This document shows, in pieces, positions 1 to 6,653 of a stretch of DNA of 13,939 nucleotides. Source of the DNA: Clostridiales bacterium (GTDB lineage Bacteria; Bacillota; Clostridia; Oscillospirales; Acutalibacteraceae); assembly GCA_019422525.1 (NCBI GenBank), contig JAHZDE010000025.1:1-13939 (forward strand), in the 5' to 3' direction. Numbering within the stretch: position 1 is the first letter of the stretch; each line of letters begins with the position of its first letter. Made by a program: the position numbers and the translations under genes. A model generated the notes under the pieces. The model did not search any database and was not told the origin of the DNA. It was given only the letters and a program-made list of their open reading frames with translations.

Positions 1-2
1 AC

Positions 3-860
3 ATTTCGCCTATGGATTTGCAGATGAACGCCAACGACGATGAAAGTCCGCTTTCCATGAAGGCGGATTTTTTGTTGTCCCTGTGCGAGCTGATCGTGGG
101 CGGACGGGAGGGCTTGCAGCCCATTGAAAAGACGGTCATTGACCGCTGTGTGCGGCTGGTGTACCGGGAGATGGCGCTGGGGCTGGAAACGGCCAAAACG
201 CCGCTGTTGCAGGATTTGTACGAGGAGCTTTTGAAGCAGCCGGAGCCGGAGGCCCGCCGTGTGGCAACGGCGCTGGAGCTCTATTGCACCGGCTCCCTCA
301 ACCTGTTCAACCACCCCACCAATGTCAACCTCAATTCCCGGGTGGTGTGTATCGTCCTCAAAGGGCTGGGCGAAAACCTCCGCAAGATCGCCATGCACAC
401 CACCAACGAGTTTGTCACGGCGGCGGTGAACGCCAACCACAAGGCCGGGATCGCTACATGGTGCTACTTTGACGAGTTCCATATCCTGCTGCGGGACGAG
501 CTCACCGCCAGCTACTTTGTGGCGGTTTGGAAGATGCTCCGCAAAAAAGGCTGCGTCCCCAGCGCCCTCACGCAAAATGTGAAAGACCTGCTGGCAAGCC
601 CGGCCATCTCCAACATTCTGGACAACACGGATTTTCTGATTCTGTTGTCGCAGGCCCAAAGTGATCGGGCGATCCTCGCCAAGCAGTTGGGCATTTCCGA
701 GCACCAGCTCTCCTACATCACCCACTCCAATTCCGGCGAGGGGCTGCTGTTCTATGGAAATGTGACCATCCCGTTTGTGGATCGGTTCCCCAAGGGAGAG
801 ATCTATAACCTACTGACCACCCGCCCGGAGGATATGGCCCATGAACGAAAAGACGAATAA
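3..860 (+). CDS. VirB4-like conjugation ATPase, C-terminal part
   Basis: The gene is cut by the window edge: the frame is open from base 3, and 285 codons are visible before the stop. VirB4/TraE-type ATPases energise type IV secretion during conjugation at the cytoplasmic face of the membrane. Seen here are a Walker B-like segment WCYFDEFH (bases 459-482) and the downstream stretch VPSALTQNVKDLL...NTDFLILLSQ, which matches the usual C-terminal ATPase core of Tn1549-type VirB4 proteins; Walker A would lie upstream, outside the window. The family normally runs to about 700-800 residues, so roughly a third is present. The next gene starts 20 bases before this stop, implying translational coupling. 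The first ATG, at base 12, is internal and not the start. The family assignment is strong; the exact subfamily is inferred from context. Confidence 0.88.
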   Translation: MSPMDLQMNANDDESPLSMKADFLLSLCELIVGGREGLQPIEKTVIDRCVRLVYREMALGLETAKTPLLQDLYEELLKQPEPEARRVATALELYCTGSLNLFNHPTNVNLNSRVVCIVLKGLGENLRKIAMHTTNEFVTAAVNANHKAGIATWCYFDEFHILLRDELTASYFVAVWKMLRKKGCVPSALTQNVKDLLASPAISNILDNTDFLILLSQAQSDRAILAKQLGISEHQLSYITHSNSGEGLLFYGNVTIPFVDRFPKGEIYNLLTTRPEDMAHERKDE

Positions 861-2490
861 GGCCGGGGCCACTTCGGGACAAAATGTCCCGAAGTCCCCC
901 AAGTCCAAGTTCCGCCACAAGAGCCAACAGGAACAGACCGCCGCCAGCAAGCTCCGCATGGAAAAGCGGGGTGAAAAGCTGGAGAAGGCCAAGGAAAAGC
1001 TGGCGAAACAGAAACCGCCCAAGCCGCCCGGCCCGGTTCGCCGGGTGGCCGGGACGGTGGGCGGCGGCGTTCATGGGTATGTGCATGGCAAGATGTTTGA
1101 GGTGGAGCAGGAAAATGTGGGAACCGAGGGCGCTCACCGCTCCGAGCTGGTGGGCGAGTCCGCCCTGCGCCATGGCAAGCGGTTTGTGCAAAAGAAAATC
1201 CGGGAGCACCCGGCCAAGGCTGTCCGCAAGGCCGAGTCCAGGCACATCAAGGCCACGGCGGACTATCACTACCGCATGGCCGCCCAGGAGCACCCAGAAA
1301 TGCAGGGCAACGCCCTGTCCCGGCTGATCCAAAAGCAGAAGATCAAGCGGCAATATGCCAAACAAGCACGGGAGGCCGCCAAGCAAGGGGCCAAGGCCGC
1401 CGAAAAAACGGCAGTCACCACGGAAAAGCTGGCGGCCCGGGCCGTGGGCTTCGTCAAGCGGCATCCCGTGGGGGCGCTGCTGTTTGTGGCGGTGTTCCTG
1501 CTGCTGGTGATGATGCAGTCCTGTATGTCCTCGCTGGCAACGCTGGGCAACGGCACGGCGGGCGCTATCGGGGCATCCACCTATCCCGCCGAGGATGCTG
1601 ACCTGCTGGGGGCGGAGGCTGCCTACCGTGCTTTGGAGGCGGAGCTGCAAAACTATCTGGACACCTACGAGAGCACCCACGACTATGACGAGTACCACTA
1701 CGATCTGGACGAGATCGAGCATGACCCCTATGTGCTGCTGTCCATCATCAGCGCATGGCATGAGGGGGAATGGACGCTGGCCGAGGTGCAGGACACCCTG
1801 CAAATGCTCTTTGACCGCCAATACATTCTCACCGAGGATGTTGTGGTGGAGGTGCGGTATCGGACGGAAACCCGGACGGACAGCGAGGGCAACGACTACG
1901 ATGTGGAAGTGCCGTACAACTACTATATCTGCACCGTGACCCTCTCCAACGAAAACCTTTCCCACCTGCCTGTCTACATCATGGGCGAGGAACAGCTTTC
2001 CCGGTATGCCCTCTACATGGCGACGCTGGGCAACCGTCCCGATCTGTTCCCCGGCTCCGACTATGTGGGCAAGTACACGGGCGATCCCGTGGAGCATGAA
2101 GTCCCCGAGGAATATCTGACGGACGAAACCTTTTCCGCCCTGCTCACCGAGGCGGAGAAGTACATCGGCTATCCGTATGTCTGGGGCGGCTCCAACCCGT
2201 CCACTTCCTTTGACTGCTCCGGCTACCTCTCATGGGTGCTCAATCAATGCGGCTGGGATGTGGGGCGGCTGGGCGCACAGGGCCTATACAACTACTGTAC
2301 CCCCACCAGCTCACCCCAGCCGGGTGATCTGGTGTTTTTTGTCGGCACCTACGACACGCCGGGGGTCAGTCATTGTGGGCTGTATGTGGGCGATGGCTGG
2401 ATGCTCCATTGTGGAGATCCCATCAGTTATGCCAACCTCAACAGCAGCTATTGGCAATCTCATTTCTACGCCTATGGGCGTTTACCGTAA
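841..2490 (+). CDS. NlpC/P60 transfer protein (CD1107-like)
   Basis: This 549-residue protein is a probable cell-wall hydrolase of the conjugation machine. It has a basic, coiled-coil-like N-terminal half, one membrane segment at about residues 210-225 (VGALLFVAVFLLLVMM), an acidic linker, and a C-terminal NlpC/P60 peptidase domain from about residue 437. The catalytic triad is visible: Cys459 in FDCSGY, His511 in VSHCGLYVG, and His523 in WMLHCGD. The topology implies a cytoplasmic N-terminus and an outside peptidase that opens peptidoglycan for the transfer channel. The ATG at 841 has GGAGGA eight bases upstream and overlaps the VirB4-like gene. Codons 11-19 are made of a copy of the dispersed palindrome and encode TSGQNVPKS, an odd insertion in an otherwise charged N-terminus. 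Confidence 0.88.
   Translation: MNEKTNKAGATSGQNVPKSPKSKFRHKSQQEQTAASKLRMEKRGEKLEKAKEKLAKQKPPKPPGPVRRVAGTVGGGVHGYVHGKMFEVEQENVGTEGAHRSELVGESALRHGKRFVQKKIREHPAKAVRKAESRHIKATADYHYRMAAQEHPEMQGNALSRLIQKQKIKRQYAKQAREAAKQGAKAAEKTAVTTEKLAARAVGFVKRHPVGALLFVAVFLLLVMMQSCMSSLATLGNGTAGAIGASTYPAEDADLLGAEAAYRALEAELQNYLDTYESTHDYDEYHYDLDEIEHDPYVLLSIISAWHEGEWTLAEVQDTLQMLFDRQYILTEDVVVEVRYRTETRTDSEGNDYDVEVPYNYYICTVTLSNENLSHLPVYIMGEEQLSRYALYMATLGNRPDLFPGSDYVGKYTGDPVEHEVPEEYLTDETFSALLTEAEKYIGYPYVWGGSNPSTSFDCSGYLSWVLNQCGWDVGRLGAQGLYNYCTPTSSPQPGDLVFFVGTYDTPGVSHCGLYVGDGWMLHCGDPISYANLNSSYWQSHFYAYGRLP
871..895. repeat. Dispersed palindrome, copy 1
   Basis: Left arm ACTTCGGGACA, centre AAA, right arm TGTCCCGAAGT: the arms are perfectly complementary over 11 bp. 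It lies inside the NlpC/P60 gene and is read as TSGQNVPKS. Confidence 0.95.
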
Positions 2491-2501
2491 AGGAGGCTTT
2501 C

Positions 2502-2759
2502 ATGGCAATTTCCAAAAGCGCAAAGATCGAGGCCGAGATCGAAAAGGTCAAGGCCAAAATCACCGAACAGCAGGCCCGGCTGAAGGAGCTGGAACAGAAA
2601 AAGGTGGAGGCGGAAAACAGCGAGATTGTGGACATCGTGCGGGGCATGAGCATCCCTCTTGCCGAGCTGCCCGTGGTGCTCCAGCAGATCCGGGCCGGGG
2701 CCACCTTGGGACAAAATGTCCCGAAGTCCGAAACCGAGGATAAGGAGGATACCGAATGA
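2502..2759 (+). CDS. DUF4315 family protein
   Basis: This is a short protein of 85 residues that starts MAISKSAKIEAEIEKVKAKI. Residues about 5-45 form a charged coiled coil, followed by EIVDIVRGMSIPLAEL, the conserved tail pattern of DUF4315 proteins, which sit in this position in Tn1549-like elements. Its molecular role is unknown; a scaffold or partner for the transfer apparatus is a guess. The ATG at 2502 follows AAAGGAGG (from 2489) at good spacing, 11 bases after the NlpC/P60 stop. The frame is open upstream to 2373, but that part overlaps the previous gene and lacks a ribosome binding site. The C-terminus contains TLGQNVPKS, encoded by palindrome copy 2. The last four bases are shared with the start of the next gene (ATGA). 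Confidence 0.8.
   Translation: MAISKSAKIEAEIEKVKAKITEQQARLKELEQKKVEAENSEIVDIVRGMSIPLAELPVVLQQIRAGATLGQNVPKSETEDKEDTE
2703..2727. repeat. Dispersed palindrome, copy 2
   Basis: Left arm ACCTTGGGACA, centre AAA, right arm TGTCCCGAAGT. It lies in the 3' end of the DUF4315 gene, in the same reading frame as copy 1, and gives the same peptide GQNVPKS. Confidence 0.95.
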
Positions 2760-3496
2760 AAAAGCGAATTAAGATGCTGACAGCGGCGCTTTGCGCCGTT
2801 GTTCTTCTGTGCGGCTTCTCCGTCACGGCCTACGCCGGGGGCGGCCCCGAATGGGAGGGCCTTGACCCGGCGGAGGAAACCACCACCCCCGAGCCCACCA
2901 TTGAGCCGGGAGAGGGCTTCACCGAGGAGGGTAGCCTTGTGACCCGGGATCTGCTCTACGACGAGCACACCAACAAGCAGTTTATCACCGTCCAGACCAG
3001 CGGCGGCAGCACCTTTTATATCGTCATTGACTACGACAAGCCCACCGACGCGGAGGGCGAACAATACGAAACCTACTTTTTCAGCGTGGTGGACGAGGCC
3101 GATCTGCTGGCCGCTCTGGAGGCGTCCGGGACGGAACTGCCCGAGTGTACCTGTGTGGAAAAGTGCGTGGCGGGGGCAATCAATATGGATTGCCCGGTCT
3201 GCTCCACCAATATGACCGAGTGCGTGGGGGTGGAACCCGAGCCCGAACCCGTGGAGGAGCCGGAGCCTACCCCCGAGCCGGAGCCCGAACAGGCGGGTGG
3301 AAACACCGGGACGATCCTGCTCATTCTGGCGGTGGCGCTGGTGGGCGGCGGAGCCGGGTGGTATTTCAAGGTCTACCGCCCCAAGCAGCAGCGGGCCGCT
3401 GAAACCGAGGAGGACTACGGGGACGAGCTGGAAACCTACGACGATACCCCGCCGTGGGACGAGGAGGACGAGGACGAAACGGAGGGCGACAAATGA
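2756..3496 (+). CDS. DUF4366-like surface protein
   Basis: This is a 246-residue predicted exported, membrane-anchored protein. It has a signal peptide at about residues 1-27 (MKKRIKML..., ending AYA before GGG), an acidic extracellular domain with a cysteine cluster (CTCVEKCV, then CPVCSTNMTEC), a Glu-Pro repeat linker (EPEPEPVEEPEPTPEPEPE), a membrane helix at about residues 186-207, and an acidic cytoplasmic tail ending DEDETEGDK. This matches the DUF4366 proteins found next to DUF4315 in this ICE class. A cell-surface role in mating contact or channel assembly is inferred. The ATG overlaps the DUF4315 stop as ATGA, with AAGGAGG just upstream, and the 3' end overlaps the next gene in the same way. 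Confidence 0.8.
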   Translation: MKKRIKMLTAALCAVVLLCGFSVTAYAGGGPEWEGLDPAEETTTPEPTIEPGEGFTEEGSLVTRDLLYDEHTNKQFITVQTSGGSTFYIVIDYDKPTDAEGEQYETYFFSVVDEADLLAALEASGTELPECTCVEKCVAGAINMDCPVCSTNMTECVGVEPEPEPVEEPEPTPEPEPEQAGGNTGTILLILAVALVGGGAGWYFKVYRPKQQRAAETEEDYGDELETYDDTPPWDEEDEDETEGDK

Positions 3497-3669
3497 AATT
3501 CACCAACAGTCCCTATGAAACGATGATGCAGCAGGTTCCCCGGTATGAGCGGCCCGAGCCTGTTAAGGCCCCGGAGGGCTCCCGCTGCCACGGCTGCCCC
3601 TACTGGCGGGGGATCGGGTGCGTGGCCTGCTACCGGGAGCTGCTGAAAGGCACTGGCGGCGGGAGGTGA
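3493..3669 (+). CDS. Small Cys-rich protein (58 aa)
   Basis: The ATG at 3493 overlaps the DUF4366 stop (ATGA). The product is 58 residues with four cysteines in CHGCPYWRGIGCVAC, a spacing that suggests metal binding or a knuckle fold. There is no signal peptide or membrane segment, so it is probably cytoplasmic. I do not recognise a named family. The next gene also encodes a Cys-rich protein, and its GTG start lies four bases past this stop, so the two are likely translated together and may work as a pair. The frame is open upstream to 3454, but that start would lie inside the DUF4366 gene without a better ribosome binding site. Confidence 0.6.
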   Translation: MKFTNSPYETMMQQVPRYERPEPVKAPEGSRCHGCPYWRGIGCVACYRELLKGTGGGR

Positions 3670-3673
3670 AGCG

Positions 3674-4027
3674 GTGGCCCGAGAGCTGACCCGTGAGGAA
3701 AAGACGGCTATCCGCAAGCTGGTGACAAGGCTGTGCGCCAACTATGACCGGGATATGGGCTGCCTTCCGCTGGACTGCCCCTGCTATATGCTGGAAAAGT
3801 GCTGGACGGGGGCGCTGTGCCGCTACTTCCGGGAGGCGGTGCTGCCCAATGATCCCGTGCTGGAAGCATCCCTTGCTGCGGAAGGCCCCGCCCCGGAAAC
3901 ACGGCCCTGCCCGATATGCGGCAGGGCTTTTCTCCCCGATGGCCGAACACGGTATTGCTCCCCCGGCTGCGCCAAGGCTGCAAGGCTCAAAAAGCAGCGG
4001 GGCTATATGCGGAAATACCGGGGATGA
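3674..4027 (+). CDS. Cysteine-rich VLP-type protein
   Basis: The product is 117 residues. The N-terminal part has a cysteine series (CANYD...GCLPLDCPCYMLEKCW...CRYF) followed by AVLPNDP, the signature I associate with the 'cysteine-rich VLP' family of clostridial conjugative elements. The C-terminal part has a zinc-ribbon-like pair, CPICGRAF and YCSPGCAKAARLKKQ, with a basic tail that could bind nucleic acid. The function of the family is not known. GTG at 3674 is chosen because GGAGG (3662-3666) lies seven bases upstream. The gene lies in the transfer operon between the DUF4366 and mobC regions. Confidence 0.65.
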   Translation: MARELTREEKTAIRKLVTRLCANYDRDMGCLPLDCPCYMLEKCWTGALCRYFREAVLPNDPVLEASLAAEGPAPETRPCPICGRAFLPDGRTRYCSPGCAKAARLKKQRGYMRKYRG

Positions 4028-4042
4028 TGCGTTAGCATTTGG

Positions 4043-4078
4043 CCCCGGAAAACCCGCTTGTCACAAGGCTTTTCGGGG
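4043..4078 (+). other. Hairpin in the operon gap
   Basis: The 134-base gap 4028-4161 is the only sizeable gap in the transfer operon. CCCC...GAAAA at 4043-4052 pairs with CTTTTCGGGG at 4069-4078 (one bulged G), enclosing a smaller stem CTTG/CAAG at 4057-4067. No U-tract follows, so a terminator is unlikely; an RNA processing site or a weak attenuator is possible. A 7-bp inverted repeat, GTTAGCA (4031-4037) and TGCTAAC (4134-4140), brackets the gap. Confidence 0.4.
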
Positions 4079-4161
4079 GCGGTTCGGGAGGGGGCAATAC
4101 CTTTTCCCGTCAGCCCCGGTTTTGCGGAAATAGTGCTAACATTTCGGAAAGGAGGATGCCC

Positions 4162-4938
4162 GTGGAGATCAATGCGGATTATGTGATCCGCCGCACCATC
4201 CTGTTTGACAACAAATGCGGCTTTGTGCTGGGGGAAAACCCAAAGGCCCCAAACCCCTATGTGACATGGCAATTCAACGAGCAGGACGGACACCGGGACT
4301 ACTTTTGGGGCCACTACCACAACGAGCCGGATATGGCCGAGCGTGACCTGCATAACCGGGCCGAGGACTATCAGCGGCGCTATTATGTGCAGGAGGTGGA
4401 GCAGGCCCCGGACAAGGAAACCTACAAATACTACTCCACCCAGCGGCCTATCGACATCGGCACCTACCCCAAGAGTTACTTCAACCGCCCGATCCATATG
4501 GATGTTTACTTTACCCGCCAACAGGTGCCGGGCGAGGCGTTCCAGGCGTGGGGGGCGATCACCTATGCCCAACCCTTGACGGATCGGGAAATGCGGGACT
4601 ATGAGCTGCGGCCCGCCCGTGAAAATCTGGACATCCGGCGGCAGATGGACGCCCAGGCTCAGGTGGTGGGCAAATGGGAGGATGCCCACCATGTCCCGGA
4701 GCAAAGGCGGCTGACATGGTTTTACCCCGACTTCGGCAGCTATGTGGCGAAAGAGTATGTCACCCCGGAGCAGCTTGCCGCCCGTGCTCATGGGGTGGAG
4801 CGCCAAGTAGCGGCCAAGGCCCACAAGGAGGGCAAACAGCCGATTGCCCAGCAGATGAAAACCGCCCAAAAACAGGCCGAGGAGCACCGGGGCCAGACCG
4901 TCCCCAAGAAGTCCGCTCCCCACCGTGACGAGAGATAG
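4162..4938 (+). CDS. ICE-type hypothetical protein (258 aa)
   Basis: I do not recognise a named family. The protein is soluble, aromatic-rich and charged, with no signal peptide or membrane helix. Recognisable stretches are FVLGENPKAPNPYVTWQF, YFWGHYHNEPDMAE, RPIDIGTYPKSYFNRPIHMD and RLTWFYPDFGSYV, then a Lys/Gln-rich coiled tail ending KKSAPHRDER. The segment 'RPIDIGTYPK ... YAQPLTDREMRDYEL' resembles a short module often seen in proteins of clostridial conjugative elements, but I cannot assign a function. GTG at 4162 is preferred because GGAGG (4151-4155) lies six bases upstream; the ATG at 4156 abuts the ribosome binding site, and the open frame reaches back to 4039 without a suitable one. 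Its place before mobC suggests a role in transfer or establishment. Confidence 0.7.
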   Translation: MEINADYVIRRTILFDNKCGFVLGENPKAPNPYVTWQFNEQDGHRDYFWGHYHNEPDMAERDLHNRAEDYQRRYYVQEVEQAPDKETYKYYSTQRPIDIGTYPKSYFNRPIHMDVYFTRQQVPGEAFQAWGAITYAQPLTDREMRDYELRPARENLDIRRQMDAQAQVVGKWEDAHHVPEQRRLTWFYPDFGSYVAKEYVTPEQLAARAHGVERQVAAKAHKEGKQPIAQQMKTAQKQAEEHRGQTVPKKSAPHRDER

Positions 4939-4946
4939 GAGGTACT

Positions 4947-5126
4947 ATGCACAAACAGGATAACCCGCTGAAAACCGTGGAGCTGTCCACCGAGCAGAAT
5001 TACAACATGATCGACGGCCTGCTGAACAACGCTCCGGCCCTGCCGCCCCAGCCCCCGGAAAAGGAGCTGGACAAGGTGAAGGAGCCGCCCAACAAGCACA
5101 GGAGCCGGGAGCGTGAGGAGCGGTGA
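4947..5126 (+). CDS. Small DUF4316-like protein (59 aa)
   Basis: ATG at 4947 follows AGGAGG (4938-4942) and opens a 59-codon gene. The sequence starts MHKQDNPLKTVELSTEQNYN and continues MIDGLLNN, followed by a Pro/Glu/Lys/Arg-rich tail. The 'EQNYNMIDG.INN' pattern resembles what I remember of the DUF4316 domain, which is usually short and sometimes follows YodL-type domains; this assignment is tentative. The role is unknown. The gene starts eight bases after the preceding stop, and its own stop overlaps the GTG of mobC (GTGA), so it is part of the operon. Confidence 0.6.
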   Translation: MHKQDNPLKTVELSTEQNYNMIDGLLNNAPALPPQPPEKELDKVKEPPNKHRSREREER

Positions 5127-5470
5127 CAAAGAAACGCCGCCGCTGTGTCCATCTTCATGTCATGGTGACGCCGGAGGAGCAGGCGCTGATCGGGGAACGC
5201 ATGGCCGAGGCGGGCATTTCCAACATGGGGGCCTATATACGGAAAATGGCCTTGAATGGCTATGTGCTCCATGTTGACCTCTCGGACATCCGGGAGCTGG
5301 TGTCCCTCCAGCGGCGGTGCGCCAACAACCTCAACCAAGTGGCGATCCATGTGAACACCTACGGCGGCATTTACCCCGACGAGATCAAGACCCTGCAACG
5401 GGACTACGCTGACCTTTGGGGGCCGCTGTCCGATCTGCTGAAAAAGCTGTCGGCGGTGGTGGAGCTCTGA
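5123..5470 (+). CDS. mobC: MobC-like relaxosome accessory protein
   Basis: This 115-residue protein is a probable oriT-binding accessory protein that helps the relaxase melt and nick DNA. It has a basic start (TKKRRRCVHLHVMVT), a ribbon-helix-helix-like segment TPEEQALIGERMAEAGISNMGAYIRKMAL at about residues 15-45, and the hallmark RRCANNLNQVAIHVN at about 70-84, corresponding to the R-R-x-x-N-N-L-N-Q motif of Pfam MobC. The GTG start overlaps the preceding stop (GTGA), and GTGAGGAG upstream can serve as ribosome binding site. It is the last gene of the operon and is followed by an intrinsic terminator. The relaxase is encoded separately, about 1.5 kb downstream, behind an inverted regulator gene, a less compact arrangement than the adjacent mobC-relaxase pairs often seen. 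Confidence 0.85.
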   Translation: MTKKRRRCVHLHVMVTPEEQALIGERMAEAGISNMGAYIRKMALNGYVLHVDLSDIRELVSLQRRCANNLNQVAIHVNTYGGIYPDEIKTLQRDYADLWGPLSDLLKKLSAVVEL

Positions 5471-5475
5471 CCTGT

Positions 5476-5509
5476 CGGGGAGTGGCCTTGTGCTGCTCCC
5501 CGGCTTTTT
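5476..5509 (+). terminator. Terminator after mobC
   Basis: Stem CGGGGAG (5476-5482) and CTCCCCG (5496-5502), 13-base loop, followed by GCTTTTTCTTT. It lies five bases after the mobC stop and closes the transfer operon. Confidence 0.85.
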
Positions 5510-5533
5510 CTTTGGGACAAATTGTCCCGAAGT
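5509..5533. repeat. Dispersed palindrome, copy 3
   Basis: Left arm TCTTTGGGACA, centre AAT, right arm TGTCCCGAAGT. It starts within the T-tract of the mobC terminator, between two convergent transcription units. Confidence 0.95.
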
Positions 5534-5535
5534 AA

Positions 5536-5585
5536 CCAAAAGAATAGGGACAAGGCGAAGATCCGCTGATCTCTGTCTTGTCCCT
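5536..5585 (-). terminator. Terminator of the XRE regulator gene
   Basis: On the minus strand the stem AGGGACAAG (5585-5577) pairs with CTTGTCCCT (5554-5546), with an inner stem AGATC/GATCT (5559-5572), followed by ATTCTTTTGG. It lies 23 bases past the XRE stop. Its outer stem resembles the core of the dispersed palindrome with an insert between the halves. Confidence 0.7.
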
Positions 5586-5608
5586 GTTCTCTTGCATCGC
5601 ACATGAGG

Positions 5609-5923
5609 TTATTTGTTGCCTACCATTTCTTTTACAATCGCTGCTAAATGCTCCAATGAAGCAGCATCCAGCTTCTTCATATCCTCTACCAGATCGGCAA
5701 TCTGGGCAGGATAGGCGTTGCCATCATCAAAAAACTGCTGCGGTGTAATACCAAAGTATTCGCAGATATAGAACAGACCTTGCAAAGATGGCAGGGCTTT
5801 CTTGTTCTCGATCTGATTGACATAGCTGTTGTTCTGGCCCAGCGACAGCGACATATCACGGGCCGAAACATTCTTTTGCATCCGCAACTGTGCGATACGG
5901 TTTTGAGTAAATTCCTCGTACAC
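5609..5923 (-). CDS. XRE-family HTH transcriptional regulator
   Basis: The product is 104 residues from the GTG at 5923. Residues about 9-58 form an XRE/Cro-type helix-turn-helix: RIAQLRMQKNVSARDMSLSLG, then QNNSYVNQIENKKALPSL as the recognition-helix region, and LFYICEYFGITPQQFFD. The C-terminal helical part (IADLVEDMKKLDAASLEHLAAIVKEM) is probably a dimerisation segment. GTG is chosen because GGGAGG lies nine bases upstream on the minus strand; an in-frame ATG at 5947-5945 would bury this ribosome binding site in the coding region but cannot be excluded. The frame is open much further upstream, yet that part overlaps the divergent gene and its promoter. The regulator probably controls itself and the divergent SLOG gene through the TACGATAT sites between them. 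Confidence 0.85.
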   Translation of the reverse strand: MYEEFTQNRIAQLRMQKNVSARDMSLSLGQNNSYVNQIENKKALPSLQGLFYICEYFGITPQQFFDDGNAYPAQIADLVEDMKKLDAASLEHLAAIVKEMVGNK

Positions 5924-5953
5924 GGGAACAACCCTCCCTTCTCGCATTATTCT

Positions 5954-6013
5954 ATATCGTACACCCCTCTTAAATACGATATGCTGTCCTGTGTATTCCT
6001 TGACATACGATAT
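5954..6013. promoter_or_regulatory. Three phased TACGATAT operator sites
   Basis: ATATCGTA at 5954-5961 is the inverted form; TACGATAT recurs at 5975-5982 and 6006-6013. The start-to-start spacings are 21 and 31 bases, close to two and three helical turns, so all three sites face the same side of the DNA. The third overlaps the spacer of the rightward promoter. Binding by the XRE protein is inferred. Confidence 0.6.
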
Positions 6014-6028
6014 TAAATCCTTTATCTT
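6000..6028 (+). promoter_or_regulatory. Sigma-A-type promoter of the SLOG gene
   Basis: TTGACA at 6000-6005, a 17-base spacer containing a TACGATAT site, and TATCTT at 6023-6028. It points toward the gene at 6074. An operator inside the spacer suggests repression by the divergent XRE protein. Confidence 0.6.
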
Positions 6029-6073
6029 TTGAATATACACAGGCTCAAATCTTGCGAAAAGGAGAGGACTATA

Positions 6074-6535
6074 ATGGACAAAAAGACTTGCTGCGTTACG
6101 GGGCATCGGGATATTCCGGCTGAACGAATTGCCTATGTAGAGCAAGAGCTCCGGCGGGAAGTGCGGGCGGCGATTGAGGATGGATATACCCGTTTTATTT
6201 CTGGCTTTGCAGAGGGAACTGACCTCATGTTTGCGGCCATTGTAGCCGAGGAAATGGAACACCATCCTGAGCTGTTTTTGGAGGCAGCTATTCCCTATGC
6301 GGGCCGCATAAAAACGAAAAATCAACAATTCCATGAGCTGCTGCGGGCCTGCAACGGGGTCAAGATCGTATGCGAGGAATATGAGCACTCATGCTTCATG
6401 CAGCGAAACCGTTATATGGCTGGGGAGTCCCAGCGGGTGATCGCTGTTTATGATGGGCGAGATCGTGGAGGGACGCTTTTCACCATGCGCTATGCTCATA
6501 CGCTGGGCAAGGAAGTCCGGGTGATACGGGTATAA
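6074..6535 (+). CDS. SLOG-family protein (DUF1273/YpsA-like)
   Basis: This 153-residue protein has a Rossmann-like SLOG fold, predicted to bind a nucleotide or nucleotide-derived ligand. Visible motifs are TGHRDIP at residues 9-15, GFAEGTD at 44-50, and near the C-terminus RNRYMAGESQRVIAVYDG followed by GGTLFTMRYAHTLGKEVRVI, typical of the YpsA/DUF1273 branch, whose length it also fits. SLOG proteins occur in nucleotide-signalling and conflict systems; the role in ICEs is not established. ATG at 6074 has AGGAGAGGA upstream (from 6058); the frame continues upstream to 6029 but without a ribosome binding site. It is divergent from the XRE regulator. Palindrome copy 4 begins directly after the stop codon. 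Confidence 0.82.
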   Translation: MDKKTCCVTGHRDIPAERIAYVEQELRREVRAAIEDGYTRFISGFAEGTDLMFAAIVAEEMEHHPELFLEAAIPYAGRIKTKNQQFHELLRACNGVKIVCEEYEHSCFMQRNRYMAGESQRVIAVYDGRDRGGTLFTMRYAHTLGKEVRVIRV

Positions 6536-6560
6536 ACTTCGGGACATTTTGTCCCAAAGG
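6536..6560. repeat. Dispersed palindrome, copy 4
   Basis: Left arm ACTTCGGGACA, centre TTT, right arm TGTCCCAAAGG. It begins at the base after the SLOG stop codon. Confidence 0.93.
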
Positions 6561-6578
6561 CATATCAGCTCGACATCC

Positions 6579-6607
6579 TTGTGCCCCTATTTTTACGGAG
6601 TTATAAT
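6579..6607 (+). promoter_or_regulatory. Possible promoter of the membrane protein/relaxase unit
   Basis: A perfect TATAAT at 6602-6607 has TTGTGC at 6579-6584, 17 bases upstream. The -35 box is weak. It would drive the gene at 6654 and perhaps the relaxase gene. Confidence 0.45.
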
Positions 6608-6653
6608 TATCATAGGAGGACAAACTAAGTAGATTTTACGGGAGGTAGCTGAT

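Noticed and set aside
718..2097. A 459-codon open frame on the minus strand
   Set aside because: It lies opposite the NlpC/P60 gene, whose catalytic motifs are clear. The antisense product has low-complexity His/Leu/Gly-rich sequence typical of the reverse of GC-rich genes.
4891..4914. A further palindrome copy encoding GQTVPKKS
   Set aside because: The peptide resembles GQNVPKS, but the DNA lacks the GGGACA left half and the dyad symmetry.
4003..4923. A 306-codon open frame on the minus strand
   Set aside because: It mirrors the 258-residue plus-strand gene, which has a proper ribosome binding site and operon context; the antisense frame has neither.
6614..6626. A small gene behind AGGAGG at 6614
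   Set aside because: No start codon follows at a usable distance; the next in-line triplets are AAG TAG. At most it is a leftover ribosome binding site.
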